This document shows positions 35,106 to 45,769 of a stretch of DNA of 64,000 nucleotides, piece by piece; within the stretch, counting starts at the first letter, position 1; the number at the start of each line of letters is the position of its first letter. The position numbers and the translations under genes were made by a program. Source of the stretch: Pseudomonas sp. MAG733B (GTDB lineage Bacteria; Pseudomonadota; Gammaproteobacteria; Pseudomonadales; Pseudomonadaceae); NCBI RefSeq assembly GCF_036884845.1, contig NZ_CP145732.1, positions 3,968,001 through 4,032,000 of the forward strand, written 5' to 3'. The notes under the pieces are model-generated. The model made no database searches. It was given only the letters and a program-made list of their open reading frames with translations, and was not told the origin of the DNA.

Positions 35106-35897
35106 TCAATCCCGATACCCCGGAGCCACCCGATCCAACAACCGCAACAACGCCGCCCAAGCAAGTTGCATCGCATCCGGATCGCTCAACTCGCCTTCAT
35201 CCAGCGGCCGCCCCGGATCATTGAACTGCCGTTCGGTATGCGCACAAATCTCAGCCGGTGGCAGAACGATCTCTCCCGCCGCCTGCGCAGCCAACTGAAT
35301 TTCACAAGCCTTTTCCAGGTAATACATGCGCAAAAACGCCTGGCTCACGGTTTCGCCGACGGTCAACAAACCATGGTTGCGCAACATCAGCACCGATTTG
35401 TCGCCGAGGTCCTGCACCAGCCGTTGCTGCTCGCTCATGTCCAGCGCCACGCCTTCGTAGTCGTGGTAAGCGACCCGGCCGTAAAACTCCATGGAAATCT
35501 GGTTCACCGGCAGCAACCCGCACTTCAACGCCGCCACGGCGCAACCGGACTTGGTGTGGGTGTGCAGCACACATTGCGCGTCTTCGCGGGCGCCGTGAAT
35601 GGCGCTGTGGATCACGAAACCCGCCGGGTTCACCGGGTACGGCGAAGGCTCGACGGCATGGCCATCGAGGTCGATTCTCACCAGATTCGACGCGGTAATC
35701 TCATCGAACATCAGCCCGTAGGGGTTGATCAAGAAGTGATGTTCCGGCCCCGGAATGCGCACCGAGATGTGGGTGAAGATCAGGTCGGTCATGCGGAAAT
35801 GTGCAATCAAGCGATAACAGGCCGCCAGTTCTTCACGCAGACGCTGTTCGGTGGCGTTGCGCTCGGGGGCGGTCAGCGCTGTGGCAATTTTGTTCAT
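35106..35897 (-). CDS. Class II aldolase/adducin-like protein
   Basis: 263 residues from MNKIATALTAPERNATEQRL at 35897. The class II aldolase/adducin head domain is clear: LIFTHISVRIPGPEHHFLIN, the His pair of HTHTKSGCAV (about 113-122) and the later RNHGLLTVGETVSQAF. These His residues bind a divalent metal in aldolases such as fuculose-phosphate aldolase, but many family members are of unknown function. It follows the polyamine-type binding-protein gene by 77 bases with a hairpin between, so it may be separately transcribed. I cannot name its substrate. Confidence 0.82.
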   Translation of the reverse strand: MNKIATALTAPERNATEQRLREELAACYRLIAHFRMTDLIFTHISVRIPGPEHHFLINPYGLMFDEITASNLVRIDLDGHAVEPSPYPVNPAGFVIHSAIHGAREDAQCVLHTHTKSGCAVAALKCGLLPVNQISMEFYGRVAYHDYEGVALDMSEQQRLVQDLGDKSVLMLRNHGLLTVGETVSQAFLRMYYLEKACEIQLAAQAAGEIVLPPAEICAHTERQFNDPGRPLDEGELSDPDAMQLAWAALLRLLDRVAPGYRD

Positions 35898-35939
35898 TGT
35901 TCGGGCTCTCCAAGCTGTTCGGCTGGGCAGACAGTAAGA

Positions 35940-35961
35940 CTGGACGCTTCGACACGTCCAG
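35940..35961 (-). terminator. Hairpin after the polyamine-type binding-protein gene
   Basis: CTGGACG (35940-35946) pairs exactly with CGTCCAG (35955-35961) around an 8-base loop. It lies 13 bases past the stop of the binding-protein gene on the minus strand. The downstream T content is modest (TCTTACTGTC), so it may only reduce read-through. Confidence 0.5.
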
Positions 35962-35974
35962 CCACCATCGCTAT

Positions 35975-37024
35975 TTATTTGCTGGCCCAGGCGTTGAAGC
36001 GCTCTTCCAGTTCTTCGCCATGATCGACCCAGAAACCAACGTTCATCGACAACGCACCCTTGAGATTTTGCGGCGCCGTCGGCACCCATTGCGCCAGTTT
36101 GTCGTCCAGTCGCGCGGCGGCCTGGGTGTTGGTCGGGCCGTAAGGAATCTGCTCGACGTATTTGACCTGCGCATCCGGCTGGTTGGCGAAGGCAATGAAG
36201 CGCTGGGCCTGATCGACGTGCTTGGAGCCCTTGATGATCGCCCAATAGTCCATGCCATACAGGCTGCCCGGCCAGACCAGACCGAGGTGGCTGCCTTTTT
36301 GCGCCGCGTCGGCGATGCGACCGCTGTAGGTCGACGTCATCACCACGTCACCGGCGGTCAGCCATTGCGGCGGTTGTGCGCCGGCCTCCCACCACTGGAT
36401 ATACGGCTTGAGTTCAGTCAACTTGGCGAACGCGCGGTCCACGCCCTGCGGGGTGCCAAGCACCTTGTACACGTCCTCGACTTTTACCCCGTCTGCCAGC
36501 AAGGCGAATTCCAGGTTGTACACCGCACGCTTGCGCAACCCGCGTTTGCCGGGGGTTTTTTTGACGTCCCAGAAATCTGCCCACGATGTTGGCGCCTGGG
36601 CCAGTTTGTCGGTGTCGTAGGCAATCGCCACGCTCCACACCAGCGCAGCGGAACCGCATTCCTGTGCCGCGTCAGTGATCAACTGGTCAGCGTGGCCCAG
36701 GCGCGTCCAGTCGAGCCGCTCGTACATGCCCTCCTCGCAGCCGCGCATCAGGTCCGGGCCCTCGATCTGCACCACGTCCCAATCGACGTTGCCGGTGTCG
36801 ACCATCACTTTGATCTTGGCCATTTCGCCGTTGTATTCGCTCTGGATCACTTTGCTTTGATCCACCGCAGCGAACGGCTGGAAGAACGCCACGTCCTGGG
36901 CTTTTTGTCCTGCGCCGCCGTAACCGACCACCACCATGTCCGATGCGGCTTGGGCGCTGCCCAGCCCCATCGCCAGGGTCAACACCAAAGGATAAAAACC
37001 GTGCTTGAGCGTTTGCGATTTCAT
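35975..37024 (-). CDS. Orphan ABC solute-binding protein, spermidine/putrescine type
   Basis: 349 residues from MKSQTLKHGFYPLVLTLAMG, with AGGAA 7 bases before the ATG. A Sec signal peptide ends near GSAQAASD. The mature protein resembles PotD-like binding proteins: VVVGYGGAGQKAQDVAFFQP, GNVDWDVVQIEGPDLMRGCE and the C-terminal WVPTAPQNLKGALSMNVGFW. No permease or ATPase lies next to it. It is divergent from the demethylase-like flavoprotein gene across a 217-base promoter region with short palindromes. The cargo is probably a polyamine, betaine or amine-containing compound. Confidence 0.85.
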   Translation of the reverse strand: MKSQTLKHGFYPLVLTLAMGLGSAQAASDMVVVGYGGAGQKAQDVAFFQPFAAVDQSKVIQSEYNGEMAKIKVMVDTGNVDWDVVQIEGPDLMRGCEEGMYERLDWTRLGHADQLITDAAQECGSAALVWSVAIAYDTDKLAQAPTSWADFWDVKKTPGKRGLRKRAVYNLEFALLADGVKVEDVYKVLGTPQGVDRAFAKLTELKPYIQWWEAGAQPPQWLTAGDVVMTSTYSGRIADAAQKGSHLGLVWPGSLYGMDYWAIIKGSKHVDQAQRFIAFANQPDAQVKYVEQIPYGPTNTQAAARLDDKLAQWVPTAPQNLKGALSMNVGFWVDHGEELEERFNAWASK

Positions 37025-37119
37025 CAGTGGTTCCTCTTGCAGGTGCCACCCGGTCACAGGCCGGTGCAGCCCTTTTTTATTGTTGTGAGGTTCGCCCCAG
37101 GAGCGGGCTCGAAACGAAA

Positions 37120-37169
37120 TTACTGCAAGCCACAGTAAAAAAACAAGTTGATTTTTTACTACAGGTAAA
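37120..37169. promoter_or_regulatory. Short palindromes in a divergent promoter region
   Basis: TTACTG (37120-37125) and CAGTAA (37133-37138) form a perfect 6-bp dyad. TTTACTACAGGTAAA (37155-37169) forms a 5-bp dyad 16 bases on. They lie between the start of the binding-protein gene and the flavoprotein gene in locally AT-rich DNA, as expected for operators. The regulator is not identified. Confidence 0.4.
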
Positions 37170-37241
37170 TTTCTATAGCGCAATAATAACAACGCCGAAA
37201 ACCCGGCCTTTCGGCTTCAGCCTGCCTGGAGTATCCGCACC

Positions 37242-39203
37242 ATGCCGACCACGACCCCAGCTTTTGCGCACCTGTTCGAACCCTTGCAGATCCGTGGCAA
37301 GCGCCTGAAAAACCGCATCATGTCCAGCGGTCACGACACGTCGATGCCCACTGACAATCTGGTCAACGAGCAACTGATCGCCTACCACCGGGCTCGTGCC
37401 GAAGGCGGTGTCGGGCTGATCGTGCTGCAAGTGGCCGGGGTGCATGACAGCGCGCGGTACACCTCCCATGTACTGATGGCCACCGACGATGAATGCATCG
37501 AGGGTTATCGCAAACTGGCGCAAACCTGCCATGCTCATGGCACCGTGGTGCTGTCGCAGGTGTTCCATCCGGGTCGGGAAATCATGGAGTCCAGCGATGG
37601 TCTGCTGGCCGTGGCTTATTCGGCATCGAATGTGCCCAACGAACGGTTTCGGGTGATGCCGCGGGCGCTGGATCAGGCGATGATCGACGAGATTGTCGCC
37701 GGTTATGCCGCTGCCGCCCGGCGCTTGCATCAGGCTGGCATCGACGGCGTCGAAGTGGTCGCCAGCCACGGTTATCTGCCGGCGCAATTCATCAACCCAC
37801 GGGTCAACCGCCGCACCGATGGCTACAACGGTGAACTGGAACAGCGCCTGCGTTTCCTGCGCGAAGTGATCGCCGCCGTGCGTGCGGCGACCGACGAACA
37901 GTTCATCATCGGCCTGCGCATCTCCGCCGATGAACGCGACCCCGAAGGCCTGACCGAGGATGAATCCCTGGCCGCCGTGCAATCGCTGCAAGCACAACTC
38001 GATTACGTGCACATCGTCGCCGGCACTTCGGCCTCGTTGGGCGGCGCGGTGCACATCGTGCCGCCGATGGCGATAGAGGCGGCTTACCTGGCCAAGGAAG
38101 CCGGGACGTTCAAGGCGAGTCTGGACATTCCATTGTTCGTCACCGGGCGCATCAACCAGCCCCAGGAAGCCGAACTGATACTGGCCCGTGGGCAAGCCGA
38201 TGTCTGCGGCATGACCCGCGCGCTGATCTGCGACCCGCAAATGCCCAACAAGACCGACACCGGCCGCGCTGAAGACGTGCGCGCCTGCATTGCCTGCAAT
38301 CAGGCATGCATCGGCCACTTCCACAAAGGCCTGCCGATTTCCTGCATCCAGCACCCGGAAACCGGTCGCGAGTTGATTTTCGGCGAGCGGCAACCGGCCA
38401 AAACACGCAAACGCATCATGATTGCCGGCGGTGGCCCCGGCGGAATGAAAGCGGCCGCCGTCGCCGCCCAGCGCGGGCATGAGGTGACGCTGTACGAAGC
38501 CAGTTCGCAACTCGGTGGCCAGGTGTTGCTAGCGCAATTGCTGCCACGGCGCAGCGAGTTCGGCGGCGCCAGCACCAATCTGCAACGGGAGATGGAATTG
38601 GCCGGTGTGCGCGTGGTGCGCAATACCCGCGTCGACCGTGCCTTGGTGGAACAGGAAAAACCGGACATGGTGATCATCGCCACCGGCGCCGAACCGTACT
38701 GGCCGACATTCGAACGCGGTGGCGAATTGCAGGTGGTGGACGCCTGGCAGGTGTTGCGTGACGAGGTGCAGATCGGCCGTTCCGTGGTGGTGGTCGACTG
38801 GCGCTGCGACTGGATCGGCCCGGGCATCGCCGAGCGCCTGACTCGCGCCGGGCATCAGGTTCAATTGGCGGTCAACGGCACCCATTGCGGGGAAAACCTG
38901 CCGCTGTACGTGCGCGATCAACTGGCCGGCGAGTTGCACAAACTCGGGATCCCCATCACGCCATACGCACGCCTGTACGGTTGCGACGACAACACCGTGT
39001 ACCTGCAACACACCGCCAGCGGTGAGCCGATGTTGATGGAAAACATCGATACGCTGGTGCTCTGTCAGGGCCATCAGCCGGTGGATACGCTGGGCGCCGA
39101 ACTGCAAGGTCTGGTGGAATTCCGCCGCATCGGCGACTGCCTGGCGCCGCGTACGGCTGAAGAAGCGATTTATGAAGGCTTGAAAGTCGCGTGGGAGCTC
39201 TGA
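37242..39203 (+). CDS. FMN/4Fe-4S/FAD oxidoreductase of the trimethylamine dehydrogenase / dienoyl-CoA reductase family
   Basis: 653 residues. The N-terminal old-yellow-enzyme barrel (about 10-340) binds FMN. A cluster of Cys349, Cys352, Cys356 and Cys368 (CIACNQAC then C after 11 residues) is the 4Fe-4S motif. A C-terminal Rossmann region begins IAGGGPGGM (about 394-402). This layout is shared by trimethylamine and histamine dehydrogenases, N-methylproline demethylases and 2,4-dienoyl-CoA reductase. Neighbouring amine-type genes favour an N-demethylase or amine dehydrogenase over fatty-acid metabolism. The motif usually holding the dienoyl-CoA reductase active site was not evident to me. Electrons could go to electron-transfer flavoprotein or NAD(P). 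Confidence 0.83.
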   Translation: MPTTTPAFAHLFEPLQIRGKRLKNRIMSSGHDTSMPTDNLVNEQLIAYHRARAEGGVGLIVLQVAGVHDSARYTSHVLMATDDECIEGYRKLAQTCHAHGTVVLSQVFHPGREIMESSDGLLAVAYSASNVPNERFRVMPRALDQAMIDEIVAGYAAAARRLHQAGIDGVEVVASHGYLPAQFINPRVNRRTDGYNGELEQRLRFLREVIAAVRAATDEQFIIGLRISADERDPEGLTEDESLAAVQSLQAQLDYVHIVAGTSASLGGAVHIVPPMAIEAAYLAKEAGTFKASLDIPLFVTGRINQPQEAELILARGQADVCGMTRALICDPQMPNKTDTGRAEDVRACIACNQACIGHFHKGLPISCIQHPETGRELIFGERQPAKTRKRIMIAGGGPGGMKAAAVAAQRGHEVTLYEASSQLGGQVLLAQLLPRRSEFGGASTNLQREMELAGVRVVRNTRVDRALVEQEKPDMVIIATGAEPYWPTFERGGELQVVDAWQVLRDEVQIGRSVVVVDWRCDWIGPGIAERLTRAGHQVQLAVNGTHCGENLPLYVRDQLAGELHKLGIPITPYARLYGCDDNTVYLQHTASGEPMLMENIDTLVLCQGHQPVDTLGAELQGLVEFRRIGDCLAPRTAEEAIYEGLKVAWEL

Positions 39204-39244
39204 GGCTGTTTATACTCCGGGGCCTTAACGGCTAACACCGACCC

Positions 39245-39334
39245 TGTGGGAGCGGGCTTGCTCGCGAATGCGACGGATCAGTCGCCATTAATACTGGATG
39301 ACTGACCGCTTTCGCGAGCAAGCCCGCTCCCACA
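39245..39334. repeat. REPIN between the flavoprotein gene and the XRE-cupin regulator
   Basis: TGTGGGAGCGGGCTTGCTCG is mirrored by CGAGCAAGCCCGCTCCCACA. It begins 42 bases after the flavoprotein stop and ends 35 bases before the regulator start. Confidence 0.92.
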
Positions 39335-39369
39335 GTGACTGCGTTCCCCTTCCCGGTTCGGAATTTTCC

Positions 39370-39966
39370 ATGAGCAACAACAGCAAATCACAGCCCGCAA
39401 CCGGCGCCGCCGAACCGCACTTCCTCGGCACGCGGATTCGCGGCCTGCGCAAACGCCGAGGCATGACCCTGGCGGAACTGGCGCAGCAAAGCGAACTCAC
39501 CGCCGGCTACATCAGCCAACTTGAACGCAACCTCGCCTACCCGTCGATTCCCGCACTGTTCAACATCGCCCGCAGCCTCGGCGTAACGATCCAGTGGTTT
39601 TTCGCCAGTGAGGCCAATACGGCTCCTGAAGATGACGGCGTCGTGGTGCGCAAGAACAGCCGCTTGAGCGTGCATTACGAGGACGGCATCGTCGACCAGT
39701 TACTGACGCCGCAACCCAATCAACAACTGGAAATGCTTCACTCGCGTTTTCCGCCCGGCACCTACAGCCAGCAAAGCTACAGCCACGAAGGGGAAGAAGC
39801 CGGTTATCTGCTTTCCGGCAGTTTTGAGTTGTGGGTCGGCGAGCGTCATTTTCAGCTCAGCGAAGGCGACAGCTTCAGTTTCTCCAGCCAGGAGCCGCAC
39901 CGTTACGGCAATCCCGGCGATGTCGATGCGGTGGTGATCTGGGTGATCACGCCGCCGACGTTCTAA
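39370..39966 (+). CDS. XRE-family regulator with C-terminal cupin domain (PuuR-like)
   Basis: 198 residues from MSNNSKSQPATGAAEPHFLG. The helix-turn-helix is LRKRRGMTLAELAQQSELTA continuing to GYISQLERNLAYPS (about 32-66). The cupin effector domain is SHEGEEAGYLLSGSFELWVG and FSFSSQEPHRYGNPGD. PuuR-type regulators of this layout control polyamine or amine catabolism. Its stop overlaps that of the convergent AraC gene by 4 bases. An upstream in-frame start at 39298 would be inside the REPIN and is not credible. Likely targets are the neighbouring amine genes. Confidence 0.87.
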   Translation: MSNNSKSQPATGAAEPHFLGTRIRGLRKRRGMTLAELAQQSELTAGYISQLERNLAYPSIPALFNIARSLGVTIQWFFASEANTAPEDDGVVVRKNSRLSVHYEDGIVDQLLTPQPNQQLEMLHSRFPPGTYSQQSYSHEGEEAGYLLSGSFELWVGERHFQLSEGDSFSFSSQEPHRYGNPGDVDAVVIWVITPPTF

Positions 39967-40892
39967 CGCCGCCGACCCACCAGCGCAGTGTTGCCCGCAC
40001 GTTTCAAGGTGTCGCTCGGCAACTCCTTGAACAGTGCGCGATAACTGCTGGAAAACCGACCCAGATGCCAGAACGACCAATGCATCGCCACTTCGGCCAC
40101 GGTGGTTTGCGTTGGCGTGCGGCTGAGCAGTTCGCGGCGGGCGCTGTTGAGTCGGCGCAAGCGCAACCATTGGGTCGGCGCCATGCCGGTGTAGGTCTTG
40201 AACGCATGCTGCAACTGGCGCAGTGAAACCCCGGCAACCAGGGACAATTCCAGCAGGTTGAGGTGTTCTTCCGGAGTGTCCGCCGCCCATTCCCCTACCC
40301 GCTTCATGATCGCCCGTTCCCCGGCCCGGCGCTGCAACGCACCTTGGTCGAGGCAGACACAGGCGTTATCGAGGATGAACAGGCAATCCTCCAGCAATTG
40401 CTGAGTGAGCGCTTCGCGCGTCGGTGGATCGAAGGTCTGGGACAACCGCGTCAGCGTGCCGCTGAGCCAACGGCAAAACAGCGCGTTCTGCTGTGAATTG
40501 AGCGGTGCCATGAACAACCCTTCCAGCCGAGCCACATCCAGGCTGTTGCGCTGGACGAATTCCGGCCCGAACACCACGGCGATTTCCTGATAGTTCTCCG
40601 GGGTGATCCAGATGTTGCGGCTTTCACCATTGAGCACGTAAAGCGCGTTGTCGCTGCGGTCGAAACAGAACGCCAGCGAACCCTCGGGCGCGCTGAAATT
40701 CTGCTCGACCCGGGTGTTCATGTGCTCTTCGTAAATCTCCACGCCCTGTAAATCCAGATAGCGCACGAGACCGGCGAAATGCCCCGGCGACATCTGTTGG
40801 TAATGCTGGGTCCAGCCCGGCGTGGCGCGGATTTGCTCGGCGACATCGGCGGTACTGAACGCTTGAACCTGTAGTGAATTACAGTTTGTCAT
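39963..40892 (-). CDS. AraC-family transcriptional regulator
   Basis: 309 residues. The C-terminal DNA-binding domain has two helix-turn-helices: LNLLELSLVAGVSLRQLQHA with FKTYTGMAPTQWLRLRRLNS, then TVAEVAMHWSFWHLGRFSSS. The N-terminal part (about 1-190) resembles EutR-like sensors. It is divergent from the gamma-glutamylpolyamine synthetase-like gene across 161 bases. A dyad CTGTA-6-TACAG (40869-40884) overlaps its own start region and could be an autoregulatory site. It probably controls the polyamine operon on its right. Confidence 0.87.
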   Translation of the reverse strand: MTNCNSLQVQAFSTADVAEQIRATPGWTQHYQQMSPGHFAGLVRYLDLQGVEIYEEHMNTRVEQNFSAPEGSLAFCFDRSDNALYVLNGESRNIWITPENYQEIAVVFGPEFVQRNSLDVARLEGLFMAPLNSQQNALFCRWLSGTLTRLSQTFDPPTREALTQQLLEDCLFILDNACVCLDQGALQRRAGERAIMKRVGEWAADTPEEHLNLLELSLVAGVSLRQLQHAFKTYTGMAPTQWLRLRRLNSARRELLSRTPTQTTVAEVAMHWSFWHLGRFSSSYRALFKELPSDTLKRAGNTALVGRRR

Positions 40893-41053
40893 GGGTGACC
40901 TTGCGCACTCTTTTGGTGCGCTTTGTGCTGCTTAAAGTGGATAGATGGAACCGCAAGGCTCGCCCAAGATAGACGGCAACGCGCTACAGGGGAAGTGTCC
41001 GGCGGATGAAACTGGCCTCTCCTGGCGTTAATAAAACCAATAACGAGGTCTTT

Positions 41054-42412
41054 ATGAATGTCCCTTTCGATCAGCTGTTCACTTGGCTGAAAGATCACAA
41101 GATTACCGAAGTCGAGTGCGTCGTCAGCGATCTGACCGGCATTGCACGCGGCAAAATTGCACCGACCAACAAGTTCCTGCATGAGCGAGGCATGCGCCTG
41201 CCGGAAAGTGTCCTTCTGCAAACGGTAACCGGGGACTTTGTCGACGACGACATCTACTACGACCTGCTTGACCCGGCCGATATCGACATGGTCTGCAAGC
41301 CTGACGCCGATGCGGTCTACGTGGTGCCATGGGCCATCGAGCCGACCGCCATCGTGATCCACGACACCTTCGACAAGTTCGGCAACCCGATCGAATTGTC
41401 GCCGCGCAACGTGCTGAAGAAAGTCCTGCAGCTGTACACCGACAAAGGCTGGCGCCCAATCGTTGCGCCGGAAATGGAGTTCTACCTGACCCAGCGCTGC
41501 GAAGACCCGGACTTGCCGCTCAAGGCGCCGATGGGCCGTTCGGGCCGCGCCGAAAGCGGTCGTCAGTCGTTCTCCATCGATGCCGCCAACGAATTCGATC
41601 CGCTGTTCGAAGACGTCTACGATTGGTGCGAGCTGCAAGGCCTGGACCTCGACACGTTGATCCACGAAGACGGCCCGGCACAGATGGAAATCAATTTCCG
41701 TCACGGCAACGCGCTGGACCTGGCCGACCAGATCACCGTGTTCAAACGCACCATGCGTGAAGCCGCGCTCAAGCACAACGTGGCGGCGACCTTCATGGCC
41801 AAACCGGTCGGCGACGAGCCGGGCAGCGCCATGCACATTCACCAGAGCGTGGTGGACATCGCCACCGGCCAGCCGATCTTCGCCGACGCGAATGGCAACA
41901 TGAGCGAGCTGTTCCTCCATCACATCGGTGGCTTGCAGAAGTACATCCCGAAAGTGCTGCCGATGTTCGCGCCCAACGTCAACTCGTTCCGCCGCTTCCT
42001 GCCGGACACCTCGGCACCGGTGAACGTCGAATGGGGTGAAGAAAACCGCACCGTCGGCCTGCGCGTACCGACCTCCAGCCCGGACGCCATGCGCGTGGAA
42101 AACCGCTTACCGGGTGCCGACGCCAACCCGTACCTGGCCATCGCCGCCAGTCTGTTGTGCGGCTACCTCGGCATGGTCGAGCGCATCGAACCGAGCGCCG
42201 CTGTCCAGGGCCGCGCCTATGAACGCCGCAACCTGCGCCTGCCGATCACCATCGAAGACGCCCTGACGCAGATGGAAGAAAGCGAAACCATTGGCCGTTA
42301 TCTGGGTGACAAGTTCGTGCGCGGTTACGTCGCGGTCAAACGCGCCGAGCACGAGAACTTCAAGCGAGTGATCAGTTCGTGGGAGCGTGAGTTCTTGATG
42401 CTCAGCGTCTAA
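41054..42412 (+). CDS. Glutamine-synthetase-family gamma-glutamylpolyamine synthetase
   Basis: 452 residues from MNVPFDQLFTWLKDHKITEV; GAGG is 5 bases before ATG 41054. Glutamine synthetase motifs are present: APEMEFYL for metal binding (about 138-145), GPAQMEINFRHGNALDLAD, the ATP-site GSAMHIHQSV (about 257-266) and the RLPGADANPYLAIAA C-terminal region. The regulatory adenylylation Tyr loop of housekeeping GlnA is not seen. Family members of this length in Pseudomonas (PuuA/PauA/SpuI) ligate glutamate to putrescine or other polyamines. The following binding protein and FAD oxidase fit that gamma-glutamyl pathway. Confidence 0.87.
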   Translation: MNVPFDQLFTWLKDHKITEVECVVSDLTGIARGKIAPTNKFLHERGMRLPESVLLQTVTGDFVDDDIYYDLLDPADIDMVCKPDADAVYVVPWAIEPTAIVIHDTFDKFGNPIELSPRNVLKKVLQLYTDKGWRPIVAPEMEFYLTQRCEDPDLPLKAPMGRSGRAESGRQSFSIDAANEFDPLFEDVYDWCELQGLDLDTLIHEDGPAQMEINFRHGNALDLADQITVFKRTMREAALKHNVAATFMAKPVGDEPGSAMHIHQSVVDIATGQPIFADANGNMSELFLHHIGGLQKYIPKVLPMFAPNVNSFRRFLPDTSAPVNVEWGEENRTVGLRVPTSSPDAMRVENRLPGADANPYLAIAASLLCGYLGMVERIEPSAAVQGRAYERRNLRLPITIEDALTQMEESETIGRYLGDKFVRGYVAVKRAEHENFKRVISSWEREFLMLSV

Positions 42413-42422
42413 GGCTCGCGCT

Positions 42423-42540
42423 GTTGATCGTTCCCACGCTCTGCGTGGGAACGCAGCCCAGGACGCTCCGCGTCCCTTTTTCAAGCCGAACGCGGAGCGT
42501 CCGTTGAAGCATTCCCACGCAGAGCGTGGGAACGATCAAC
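42423..42540. repeat. Long palindrome with GATCGTTCCCACGCTCTGCG arms
   Basis: The left arm GTTGATCGTTCCCACGCTCT is mirrored by AGAGCGTGGGAACGATCAAC at the right; an inner pair GGACGCTCCGCGT and ACGCGGAGCGTCC adds a second stem. It lies between the synthetase and binding-protein genes and may attenuate read-through. This is a different repeat class from the GTGGGAGC REPINs. Confidence 0.88.
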
Positions 42541-42556
42541 CTGAAGAACCCAATAA

Positions 42557-44961
<2,405 letters not shown>

Positions 44962-44973
44962 AACACCCGTCCC

Positions 44974-45053
44974 TGTAGGAGCTGCCGCAGGCTGCGATCT
45001 CTTGATCCTGATCTTTTCAGATCAAAAGATCGCAGCCTGCGGCAGCTCCTACA
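44974..45053. repeat. REPIN-like palindrome (GTAGGAGCTGCCGCAGGCTGCG type)
   Basis: TGTAGGAGCTGCCGCAGGCT is mirrored by AGCCTGCGGCAGCTCCTACA, with an inner GATCTTTTCAGATC stem region. It lies 12 bases after the FAD oxidase stop and could act as its terminator. Confidence 0.9.
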
Positions 45054-45101
45054 TTGACCGCGTACATTCGCTGCCCCATCTATCTCGTTCAGCCTTTCGA
45101 T

Positions 45102-45129
45102 TTGCTCAATTGCGAGTCACTTCTATATT
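45102..45129 (+). promoter_or_regulatory. Possible sigma-70 promoter of the pqi operon
   Basis: TTGCTC (45102-45107) and TATATT (45124-45129) are spaced by 16 bases, 44 bases before the first pqiA start. The match is fair only and rests on sequence alone. Confidence 0.35.
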
Positions 45130-45172
45130 GAGGGGGTGCTCATCAATTCCTGCCTCCTGTCGAGCCTGGCCC

Positions 45173-45769
45173 ATGGCGACGAATGCCCAACTGATCATCT
45201 GCGAGCACTGCGACTGCGTGTACGAAAAAGCGACGCTCGCCAAGCATCAGAAAACCCTGTGTACGCGCTGCGGCGGCGTGCTCCAGCGCTATAACGGCCT
45301 GACGGTGGAGCAGCGCCTGGCGCTGACCTTCACCGCATTGATGCTGTGGATCTTCGCCAATTTCTATCCGGTCATGAGCATCAGCCTCAAAGGCCTGAAA
45401 AACAGCGCAACACTTTGGGATTCGGTGCTGGCCTTGAGCCTCGGGCCGATCACGTTCATCGCGATGGTGGCCGCGATCGCCATGATCATCGCGCCGATTA
45501 TCCAGTTGTCGCTGCTGATCTGGGTCCTGAGCTACGCCCTCGCCCATCGTCGCTCTCCGGGGTTCAAGTTCTGCATGCGCTGGCTGGAAACGTTGAGGCC
45601 CTGGAGCATGCTGGAAGTCTGCCTGCTGGGGGCGATGGTCGCGGTGATCAAGCTTGCCGGATTGCTCGATGTACTGCCCGGCATCGGCCTCTTCGCGTTG
45701 GCCGTTCTCAGCCTGATGATGATCCGTATCGCCGGCCGCGACATCCGTGATCTGTGGGACATCCCATGA
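45173..45769 (+). CDS. pqiA: Paraquat-inducible protein A, first half-size unit
   Basis: 198 residues from MATNAQLIICEHCDCVYEKA. A rubredoxin-like zinc site of Cys10-Cys13 and Cys30-Cys33 is followed by four hydrophobic segments (for example LALTFTALMLWIFANFYPVM). This equals one half of the fused PqiA/YebS of E. coli (about 420 residues). PqiA is the inner-membrane partner of the PqiB MCE tunnel that moves lipids between the membranes. An in-frame upstream extension through the REPIN is not coding. Its stop overlaps the second pqiA start (ATGA). Confidence 0.88.
   Translation: MATNAQLIICEHCDCVYEKATLAKHQKTLCTRCGGVLQRYNGLTVEQRLALTFTALMLWIFANFYPVMSISLKGLKNSATLWDSVLALSLGPITFIAMVAAIAMIIAPIIQLSLLIWVLSYALAHRRSPGFKFCMRWLETLRPWSMLEVCLLGAMVAVIKLAGLLDVLPGIGLFALAVLSLMMIRIAGRDIRDLWDIP

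Noticed and set aside
37173..38510. A 445-codon minus-strand open frame opposite the FMN/4Fe-4S flavoprotein
   Set aside because: The plus strand has the FMN barrel, the four-Cys cluster and the FAD motif in order; the minus frame is a composition artefact.
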